The position numbers were made by a program, and so were the translations under genes. From positions 770,699 to 834,698 of the forward strand of contig JXTB01000087.1 of the NCBI GenBank assembly GCA_002914805.1: DNA of 64,000 nucleotides, given 5' to 3'. Position 1 is the first letter of the stretch, and each line of letters starts with the position of its first letter. The notes under the pieces are model-generated. The model saw nothing but the letters and a program-made list of their open reading frames with translations, was not told the DNA's origin and made no database searches. Below, piece by piece: positions 35,591 to 45,160 of the stretch. The DNA comes from Parasponia andersonii (taxonomy: Eukaryota > Streptophyta > Magnoliopsida > Rosales > Cannabaceae).

Positions 35591-35854
35591 TTTTTTTTTT
35601 GGCACAAATCTTTGACGCTAAAAGGACCCTAAAAAAGATCCTAAAAAATGCACATTACCACTAGAAAGTGGAAAGCTGCAACTGAACTACTCAATATCAT
35701 TTTGTAGAGCAAAAATTTTTTATCAACAATATATTTTTTGTTAAAAAAATTATGTTTCATCAAGTTGAACTAATGATTGGTTAAATTTTATCAGCTAGTT
35801 GAGATTTAAAACCATAACAAAAGCCAATTTTTGTACAAACTGGCATGTATAATA

Positions 35855-36105
35855 TAAATTTTAATTCATATTTTACAAATTCAAAAATAACTTTTATATA
35901 GAAAATCGATAATATTTAAAAATATATTTAATAAAATTTTATAATAATAATTTGAATCCTATTCTACAAATTCATAAACAATTAATGATTCGTAGAATAA
36001 AATTCAAATTATTATTATAAAATTTTATTAAATATATTTTTAAATATTATCAATTTTCTATATAAAAATTATTTCCAAATTTATAAAGTAAGATTCAAAT
36101 CCTAT
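35855..36105. repeat. Near-perfect 250-bp hairpin (foldback sequence)
   Basis: The left arm (about 35855-35974) is nearly the exact reverse complement of the right arm (about 35987-36105), with a loop of only about 12 bp ('ataaacaattaat'). The central stretch 35896-35955 pairs with 36003-36066 with only a few mismatches (for example 'atcgat' versus 'atcaat'). Both arms are very AT-rich. Candidates are a foldback MITE or a locus that yields hairpin RNA; nothing here decides between them. Confidence 0.85.
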
Positions 36106-36195
36106 ACTATATGCGCCTTGAGATACTTCAAAACAAATTTAATAAACTTCCTACATTAATAATTTGAAATTTAAAACCATTATTTATAAAACTAA

Positions 36196-36862
36196 GGGCT
36201 TGTTTGATAACCACTTATTTAAATATTTTTTTGTTTTTTAAATTAAAAAAGTGAAAATACTTTTTAAAAGTTTGTTTGGTAAAACTACTTTTGTTTTTCG
36301 TGTTTTTAAAATTTTGAAAACAAAAATTTCTTACGTAATTTTGTAGAAATTCTATTATCAAAATTCAAATATATATATATATAGACTTACATCACTATTT
36401 CTTTTAATATTTTATTTTTCATCACTATTTCTCTAGCATGTAAAAGTGGTATATTTCTAAATATTTTTAAAAGTTGTATTTTTCAAAATAAAAATCTTAA
36501 AATGGTATTTTTCAAAAAAATTGGTAACTTTTTTCAAAAAATCCCAAAATATTTAGCAAATATCACTTTCCAAATTTTATTTTGAAAATACTACTTATGA
36601 AATTTATTTAGATAAATACCACTTTGTCTCTCTTATTTTCTCCTTTACTTTTTCTTTGTTACTCTCCCTTTTCATTTTCACTTTCAATAGTAAAAAGTGC
36701 TAGTTATTAATATGTATTTATTCTTTTATTTTAGAAAACAAAAAGTCCGACATTGTTACCAAACACATTTTTGTTTTTGAAATACAAAAAACAAAATAAG
36801 AAAAAATACTTTCATTTTTGTGTTTAAAAAAACAAAAAATAAAAATATTACCACACAGCACC
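36196..36862. mobile_element. Tourist-like (PIF/Harbinger) MITE with TAA target-site duplication
   Basis: It begins GGGCTTGTTTGATAACC and ends with the complement of GGTGCTGTGTGGTAA, matching at about ten of the first fifteen bases. TAA flanks it on both sides (36193-36195 and 36863-36865), the target-site size and sequence used by PIF/Harbinger elements. The inside is AT-rich and non-coding, with poly-T/poly-A arms complementary to each other ('ttgtttttt', 'aaaaaacaaaa'). Confidence 0.65.
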
Positions 36863-36865
36863 TAA

Positions 36866-37402
36866 GTTACTCCCATTTCCCGGTGATTCATATGGTGGGG
36901 GATTAGCTCTTCAAATTTTTAATATTCTGCAGTTCAAAATTAAAACAAACTTCAATCGAAGTGCCCAAGAATGACTCGAAAAGAGACCAAAAATCTAATT
37001 GGATGACTCTCAACAGACTAAGAACTTGCTCAGAATAGGAAGCCTTACCCCAACCATTCAAAATTTATCTGTCTTTCATGCAATTATTAAAGCTACAACG
37101 GTCACATCTCAAGCAAAAGCATAAAGCAAGCAAGATGAAAACAATTGCTTAAAAAAAAAAAAGGAAAAAAAAACCAAGAGAAACGATAATTTCTTAGCCA
37201 ACAAAGATATGGCGATAGTCTATGCACTTGCAGTTACATGTGCAAATGTTCCCGTCCGCGGAAGAAGAATCTACAAAACACGAGCACTCAACAGCACAAA
37301 CTAAGCCTCAAACAGACATATAATTTTAGTTTTTCCCTCTAAATTTCAAGAATACAAGGGTTCTTACAAAATACCTCCGTATAGCTTGCATGAGGCCTTT
37401 AT
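36866..37402. other. 3' flank and 3' untranslated region of the kinase gene
   Basis: The sequence downstream of the minus-strand kinase stop codon becomes less AT-rich from about 37.0 kb, consistent with a 3' UTR. AATAAA begins two bases after the stop on the minus strand (37403 downward), but is probably too close to be the used poly-A signal. No other gene. Confidence 0.4.
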
Positions 37403-40400
37403 TTAGAAACCAGCCCATCCAGCAGGTTGAGAAGCTGGTTTGCTCTCCATGATCTTTGCCTCGCCAGTGCGCTGAGAAATATTTCCTTCACCATATGGTC
37501 TTGACATTTGAGAGCTCCCAGTAGGCATTGCAGTAAAACTCTCTGCTCCAAAGCCCCATGAGTCAAAGCCGGAGTTTACTTGAGTGGCCGGCTTGCTCTG
37601 TTGTCCATTTCTTGTCCTGACAGATTTGCTCATTGGAAGAGGGTGCTGTGGCTTGGGTTCCTCAGCAAAGGCCTGCCATGTCTTTGTCTCTGGACTCGCT
37701 GTGTTCCGGTTATCTTTATCTTGCTGGGGTTCCCAAACCGTTTCTTCAATCGTGTCCCGTTGCTGTCAATGAAGAGATAATACAACAAAGAACAAATGAA
37801 ATGAAACTACTCAGAAAAGTAGTATGCATACAAATTGTCCAAAACAAAGACCTACCAGTGGAGCTGCAGATGGTCGAATTCCAGGTGAAGCTTGGTTTCT
37901 TGAAGCATCTTTGTTTGGTGACGGGGTTCTAGCAGCAAGTGCTTGCTTAAGTTCCTGTAACTCCAGCCTTTGAGATCGACAAATGGCAGACAGTTTTTCA
38001 AATTTGGAGGTGATTTCAGCCTTCTCAGAGTTCACTTGCCTCAGCTGCTCTTTCAGCTTCTCTAATTCAGCCTCCAAGGCTTCTTCCTTACTTGACTTGT
38101 TATTACTAGCTTCTGGGCCAAGTTTTCTGGTATCAAATTCAGTAACAAAAGTGTTAAAGGCCTCGTCTTGGAATGTTTCTGAGCTGCCAGTATTTGATGC
38201 CTTGGGCCTCTCAGTGTGCTGATCTCTATCCTTTTGGAAGAAACTTATTTCAAAGTTCTTTGATGACCCATCCTCAAGCTTGGGTTTACCATAAGAGTTC
38301 CTTCTTACATTTTGAGTTTGTGTAATAGTATCCTCTTTTTCATGGACACTGTTCTTTGATAAAAGGTGATTCTCTGAACGAATCTTATCATGCTTTGCTG
38401 TACTATGAGTAGTTGGTTCCTCATCAAATATCGCTTCACTCTTGTCTTTGACAGCAAATGACTCCTTTGCATGTTGTGAGGACCAGAAAGCACCAAGCTG
38501 CCCTGCACCTCCCCCTGCCTTGGATGTAAGTAAATGTTGTGACGACTCTCTAGAAGGTTCTCCTGATGAAGGTGGGGGAGGTGGGCTTCTCCGAGGCATA
38601 GACTTGTTTGAAGGCAAACTTGAATTACCTGTTGAAATGCAATAAGAATGAACACCACATTGACGTCGAATCCTGTGACATTTTCTAATTACTTAAGTTA
38701 CCGAGTTTTCTGCAGTCAAAAGGTTGCCTAGCAGTGACAACAATTAAAATCACAAACTAAGCTCTATCACAAGAGTAACCTAAAAAAAAACCAAAAACAA
38801 ACACAGCGCCTCCCATAATTTTCACACCTCAAATGCAAAATACCTAATTTAATATCCCTTTGGTGCCATTTAGATAAGAGATTTTGTTTCTAGTTTATCT
38901 CTCTCTATAAATGGAAAGTTCAAAAAATCATCATAAGAATCCAAAAATGGAAATAGAAAAGAACAAGCGGAGGTTTGGAATGATTTTTCAGTCTTTTATA
39001 ATAGGTAATCTAGTATCCTTATGCATATTCATTAATATTTTACGGGCAAACACAAACAACTGTAATATAAAGAAGTTCAGATGATACCAACTAATACTTT
39101 CATAAATATAGGAAAATTTTCATCACCTTCAGGTATATCGGTAGACTGCATTTCAGGAGGCCTATCAGGTAAAGATTTCTGTAAAGCCACAGGTAACTGC
39201 TCATTGACACGAAACCACACCTGCAACATAGAACCAGAAGTATCAGTACACAGAATCTAAGGTCCCTGTCCTATCTTTGCTGTGGCACAGATGATCTAAA
39301 ACTAACCTAAATTCATGGAGATGAATGGCCAATCAAGCAAAGCTCTTGCCTGCGTGATATCTGGTCTGTCATCCGGTGTAGCTTGAAGCATGTCTTTGAT
39401 TAGGTCCGTAATCGATGAGCTGTATTTAGGTAATTCTGGAATGCGATAATTCCCATTTAGTATTTGCAGCTTTGATTCTCCATCAAATGCACTTTTGAAA
39501 TAGCAAATGCGAAAAAGAAGGCAACCAAGAGCCTGCAAAGATACAATGCAAACTCAGCTCCAATATTTCTTTCAAGAGATGAGATTTTCACTGTTTCTTA
39601 TTTCATAAGGAACTAAATTGTCCAGGTAACTTACCCATATGTCTACTTTCTCATTTATAAGTTCTCTCCGGAATAGATCCCACATCTATGTAGAAAATAA
39701 TAAACCAAAAATTAAAACGGAAGAAACCAAAACTAAATGTGCAGAATAGAATTGGAAACTTCTACAACCACAGACCACTAATGAGCATTTTGAAAAGAGT
39801 TTGTTGTCAAACCTCAGGAGCTCTATAGGCAGGTGTTGTGTGCTTTCTGATATTGTCCTCTTCAATGCCCATTTCTTCCGGCTTCTCAAAGCGCTTGTGA
39901 TTGGTAGAGGTGCTACCAAAATCACACAATTTCCATGATCCATCAGGGCCCAAAAGAAGATTCTCAGCTTTTAAGTCCCTGAATAGTAAAAATAAAGAAA
40001 ATAACTAAGAAATAATCATCAAAGTTTCTGGGGATACTAGCTCATACAAACAATTTTCTCTATGCAAGCAAGATTTGATCATTTCCCTTCATACTCATGG
40101 AGGAAACCATCTACATCTCAATCAGAATTATAAATTTGAAAGCAGGGATCACCCTGTTGTTGATGGATATAATATAAATGACACCTGGGATAAATTTACA
40201 AAACAGGCTACAGTTTACATGCAAGATCCATTGTTATTTATTCTCAAGCAAAAGAAAACTTCTGTAAAAACAGAAAACTCAGCTTTAGCAACCAATACTA
40301 AGTGAAACCAATCTACGGATTGGTACTAGCATATTTACAAAGCACTTAGATTATAAGTTGTCGGAAAAAAATAAGAAATTTGAACATAAATAGAAATAGA

Positions 40401-40975
40401 TATTCGGCAAGCAATACTATATGAAATCCATAACAAAAAGATTTCATTTCCACAAATTGAAAACAATGACGGTAAATGAAAAATATCAGAGAAATCAAAT
40501 ATCCAGCACACCTGTGAGCAACAGGTGGAGACTGGCAATGCATTGCAAAAACTGCATTACAGACATCTCTGAAGATTTGAAGGACCTGCTTCTCATCAAA
40601 ATAGCCTGATCCTCTACTTTCCAGTACATTGACCAGAGATTTCTCACAAAATTCCATCACAAGGAGTGCTTCTTTCGTCCGTCCCATATCCAAGATGGTA
40701 TGAGCATAAAGTGTGACTATGTTGGGATGTCCTCTAAGTGCCTTCATAACCGAGATCTCCTTCATCACCAAATCCAGCGATTCGCCATCATTGCATATAA
40801 TATGCTTTAAAGCATACTGCTTTGACACATGAACAACATCGCGAGCTAAGTAAACACAAGAGAATCCTCCCTCAGCAATCACATTTCGAACATGTATTTT
40901 AAGATTGCCCACATCCAAAGAGCGACCTTCAAGTCCAGCTGGATCCTTTTGCATAAATGGTTTGAATCTCCACAT
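37403..40975 (-). CDS. NAK/AAK1-type serine/threonine protein kinase
   Basis: Coding exons on the minus strand: 40975-40512, 39978-39813, 39685-39635, 39532-39350, 39220-39127, 38628-37856 and 37762-37403; phases agree and give 696 residues. The kinase domain is at about 27-295: Gly-rich IAEGGFSCVY (33-42), ATP-binding Lys57 (YALK), Glu73, HRD Asp156, DFG Asp174, YRAPE ending at 210. It belongs to the numb-associated kinase group (AAK1, BIKE, GAK, yeast Ark/Prk), which phosphorylate clathrin adaptors and act in endocytosis. After the domain comes a Ser/Pro-rich tail, a coiled coil at about 500-553 and Trp motifs (WQAF 606-609, SWGF 645-648, WAGF at the C terminus). The start MWRFKPFMQK is the usual start of plant members. 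The intron after 39350 uses a GC donor. Confidence 0.95.
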
Positions 40976-41432
40976 GATTGGAACTGTATATATCCAAGAC
41001 ATAGTCAGCGTCAAACAATTCTCAAACCAAACTGAAACATTACGTCCAGAGAAGCAATCCTAAGAGGAGTAAAATAACAAAGTAAGAATTTCCAACTGAG
41101 GAACATTATGGGTCTGCTTGCTAACATTTTAGTTCATGTTTTTGTTTTGAAAAGTGAGATGAATGGTAGAGATCTTCTCAAACAACACCTTGACGGCATC
41201 TGCACATTTCATTTCACTTTTAAAACACAAAAGAGAAAGTGCCCAGCGAGCTATACACACTAATACATATATACAAATATATATATACATATGTATATAA
41301 TATATAATATATCGGACATCGGTGCCAAGTTTGCCAACTTACAGGGATCGTTACTTCTCCTTCCATAATTTTCATTCTAAATATCAGTTTTCCTTACAAT
41401 AACATGCTCGTTCAACTTCAATCATCGTTATT

Positions 41433-41441
41433 AAACCCTAA
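41433..41441. promoter_or_regulatory. Telo-box in the leader intron of the kinase gene
   Basis: AAACCCTAA lies in the leader intron, about 270 bp from its 5' splice site. The EML gene has the same kind of motif in its first intron. The motif is a known plant cis-element; use here is inferred. Confidence 0.45.
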
Positions 41442-41711
41442 TTCAAATTAGAAAGGATCCAATCACAAGATCCGAATCTGATTTACATTTTTTTTTTCGG
41501 GAAAAAAAAAAGCAAACCACAAATTCCAAAGCAAACGATCTGAAAACTGATAAGAAAAGCTCAAAATCCATAAACAAGAACGAGATCGTTAACCATGACT
41601 ACCCAAATCCAACAGAAAATGCAGATTTTCAAACTCGAATTCTCTTCAAAATACCAAAATGGTCTCATCGATTAACAGCAACCAAACAATTATAGCTATG
41701 GAGAAGGTTAC

Positions 41712-41840
41712 CTCAAAGAATCGGACGATAGACAGAGAAAGAGAAACCTCTGAGATCTGAGACTGAGAGTTTACGTGCTGATCCAGAAATGCCCCAATAT
41801 CACTTTTCTTAAAAAAATAAAAATAAAAATGAGAATAAAC

Positions 41841-41886
<46 letters not shown>

Positions 41887-41915
41887 GAGAGAGTGGAAGG
41901 TGCGGTGTGGGGGCG
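41712..41915 (-). other. Leader exon of the kinase gene
   Basis: A non-coding first exon probably runs from about 41915 to 41712, ending TTTGAG before GTAACC. It is spliced to the acceptor ATATACAG at 40984, eight bases before the start codon, so the leader intron is 728 bp (40984-41711). The transcribed strand has a long CT run (41844-41882), common in plant leaders. I see no upstream ATG in the part below the CT run. The transcription start is inferred from the TATA box. Confidence 0.65.
41844..41882. repeat. GA/CT microsatellite in the kinase leader
   Basis: About 19 GA dinucleotides on the plus strand, read as CT in the transcript, between the TATA box and the leader splice donor. Confidence 0.95.
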
Positions 41916-41939
41916 GCAAATGGATTGCCTATGGGGTCG

Positions 41940-41949
41940 CTTTATATAG
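41940..41949 (-). promoter_or_regulatory. TATA box of the kinase gene
   Basis: CTATATAAAG on the minus strand. About 30 bp downstream would place transcription start near 41915, just before the CT tract. No other TATA-like site close by fits the leader exon better. Confidence 0.6.
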
Positions 41950-42976
41950 GGGCTATTATTGTATATATTGTTATGTTTTGTGTTGTGTTAGAAATCAAGA
42001 TTCATTTAATCTGGACCGCTGCTATGGATTCGACTCAGTTTAGCGGACGGTTAAGATGTGGGAACTATGACTAAGAAAGGCAAAGGCCTCTACATCTAAT
42101 CGAGTAAAATTCTGGTTTTCACTGCTTTATTTGAGAAACGTGGCGTTGTGTAATTAGCGAGTAGAGACATTTATGTAGTGGATACGTGGCAAGCATTCTT
42201 TGGTTCCGCTAAAGGCATATATTGCTTTGTTTTTATTTTCTCTTAAAAATGTGTATATAATATATATAAATATATATTTTACCCTCTTTATTTTTAAAAT
42301 TCAGGCTCAGAGAAAACTAGTCGATGGTAACTGTTGTATATTTCGAAAATATTTAGTATATTTACCAGTTAAGATGGATCACCACACCAAATAACATAAC
42401 GTGATGATCGATTGCTGGCCTATCTCATATGATTTATTATAGAATTACTTCATACGAAAGTTACATTAACTAGAGTAATCTTTTCCTCTTAAATTCGTAG
42501 ACCCATCTTATTTGAATTTTGTGTGCATCTTTTTCTCTTAAATTCATGGACTCATCTTACTTTGTCAAACAAAATTCAAACTAATTTTTATTAAGCCGTA
42601 GCTTGCGATTTTAGGGGGAAAAAAAATCCAAAATTACAAATATTTAACTTTTCGTGAGAAATAATAAAACTAATATTTATAATTTTGTTTTCAGTGTTGA
42701 TTAGTTGCTTTCACATTGAGATTGTCTTTTAAGTTGCCAAAGTTGTGGACCTGTTTACTATTTATATTTGGACATTTTCAAAAGAGGTGGGGAGAGAAGG
42801 TTGAGTCATTCTCACAAGCTAATTAAAAATTTCCTTTGACACAAACCAGAAAACTTTAAGACCACCACCAGAATATAATATTTGGTGGTATATCAAGTTA
42901 AAAAATAAAAATTGAGAAAGACAAGTTTGGTAAGTTTGGTGGGATAAAAGGACTATCAGAATTCACATATCACTCG

Positions 42977-43023
<47 letters not shown>

Positions 43024-43205
43024 AAATTTTGAAATTATACAATTTTGCAAAGTTGAAAAGACATTGTTCATAAAGTGAAGATAGTAGTTGATGAATATTT
43101 TTGATAAGTACCAAAGAGATAAACATGAAACATTAAATTTTTCCCGCGTCATAGTTGGAAGTTGGAAGAATGTATACTTGTGTATATTTTAATAAATACA
43201 TAGAA
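41950..43205. other. Intergenic DNA upstream of the kinase gene
   Basis: Promoter-distal sequence; no gene recognised. A TA microsatellite lies at 42979-43018. A motif 'cttaaattc.tgga..catctta' occurs twice (about 42486 and 42536), a small imperfect duplication. Confidence 0.4.
42979..43018. repeat. TA microsatellite
   Basis: About 20 uninterrupted TA dinucleotides. Confidence 0.95.
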
Positions 43206-43424
43206 AAATACTAGTATCATTCTCTTTGAGATTCTTTTTTGCACTCTCTAAAAACTCTCTTTCTTATTCTATTTTATATTCTTTAGTCTACTTGTTTGAT
43301 ACGTGGATTTCACTCTCTAATTTAATATATTAATAATTCAATAAATCATAATGAAATTTACGTATCAAGTAATGAGATAAAGAGAGTATAAAAGAAAGTA
43401 TATAAGAGAGTGTTGTTAGTATTC
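43206..43424. mobile_element. Inverted-repeat MITE-like element
   Basis: The left arm (43206-43320, 'actctct', 'ttgatacgtggatttcac') pairs with the reverse complement of the right arm (43352-43424, 'actctct', 'ttgatacgtaaatttcat'). The centre is a short AT-rich loop. No coding capacity and no certain target-site duplication. Confidence 0.6.
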
Positions 43425-45059
43425 CTCTTTCCAACAAATAATATCAATTCCTCGTTATTTCCAATTTTTTTCTCTATCAACTAAGATAAGGATGGAGACT
43501 TACAAAGATTTTTCGATGCTTATGTCAGATATCAATTTGCCAGAGAAATAACAATACTTCAAATCAAAACCAATATTTACTATTTATAGGTAAGGATTTA
43601 ATTAAGAAATAGCTTTCAAGGGCTTTTAATTGGTACATGTTATTATTTAGTTGTATTGATTCTTATGCTAACTTGGATTTTGTCAAAAGACTCTTTCAAT
43701 ATAAGCTAAATTTATCTATGTCACACTAGATTAAGGTGAATGTAACTCTTAAGTGGTTTCTATTAAGCTCTAGTGTTCTTTCTTAGTTAAATTAGATATG
43801 TCTGGCCCATTTAAGCCACATGTTTGTTGGTTAGGTTTTTATTTTATTTAGCAAAATGATTTGTTTAAGCATGTGTCAAGCTATTATTTGATGGCCGAAA
43901 TAAAGCCTTCCAAATGCCCCATTCCTTGACTGAGTTAGGTTAACAATGTTTGTCAATTAAGGAAATAATCTTGCTATTGTATTTCAAACACTGAACTAAT
44001 GATATAGTTTGGTTTTTCAAAATTTTCACCAAAATACTTTAGCATAATTACCAAACAATCATTAATGTTTAACTCCCTAAATTAAGTCAAGCTATATAAA
44101 TTTGATATATCGAAATTTTCCATAGTACTAATTCTCTGTAACTTTCTAGTGTCTATAACATTCATCTATTTGCTTAGAATTTCTAGCCATTCTAATTTAT
44201 TTGTGATTTCTTCCCAAATCTTCACTTTTTCTTTCCGATTTTACTTTTTATTGCAAAGAGCTTTCTCCTATTTGTGCCAAACTTCATTGTCTTTACAAGT
44301 TTCTAAACTCAAAAACTTAAAGATAAGGCCATGAAACCACTAAACTAATTGCTATTACTTTATTAAAAGGCTATGACAAGAATACATAAGAATGGTCACC
44401 ACACATAAACTGGTTTGGGATGTTCTTGATTATCACAGTCAGAGTTATACAATTGTGATAATTAAGAAAATTTCAAACAAGTTGATATATGATGAGAAAT
44501 GCTATAGTCATAATATGTACATTTGTACACACATAGTGATTATAATATATGCATATATTATTTTAGTTACAAAAGAAATTACCTTAGACCTGTTCAGAAG
44601 TCGATGAGAGATTATACATCTCGATATTGATTCTTGAATTATCTCGTTTAGACAGTTTGGGATTACAAATTATGTATTGTCATTCATTTATAAACATTGT
44701 TCTTTGGTTGAGCTTCAGCGGTATTTCCATGTGTTCTCTAAGTGTGTACATATATATGTATCACACTTAGGAGAACTATGGGAAAATGTTGTTGAAATTT
44801 CAGCGTGAACAGAATAATATTTGAGTGAAAAATGAACTACATAACAAAGCAATCTTAAATGGAATAGGACTTTACCCTTTAGAAGTGGAGTGACAAAGTG
44901 GATTTAGGACATATTATAATCATGCATATAATATTTGACAATTATTTCTAACTTGTTATGACATCAAACAACAAGAGGTGAAAACATGTTAATTGACAAG
45001 AGTTAGATATACATTTGAGGAACCTCTTTTTCAAGGAATATTGGAATGGTGTAATGATA
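43425..45059. other. Intergenic DNA before the CACTA element
   Basis: AT-rich, no gene recognised. No CACTA-type terminal motif was found that could mark the left end of the transposon to the right. Confidence 0.35.
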
Positions 45060-45160
45060 TTTCTTGATAAGGAAAAAAAATTTTGAATGACAAAGACAAA
45101 ATTCATTGTCCATAGAAAGAATATTGTAATGTATTACATAAGACACTTGATGTAGCGAGG

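Noticed and set aside
39302-39538. Frame continuing from the kinase domain to MNLG and a stop
   Set aside because: It reads into the intron after the GC donor; the conserved continuation VWFRVN lies in the next exon. An intron-retention product remains possible.
40346-40511. Extension of the first kinase exon beyond AHR
   Set aside because: It is intron sequence after a good GT donor; the catalytic DLKAEN follows in exon 39978-39813.
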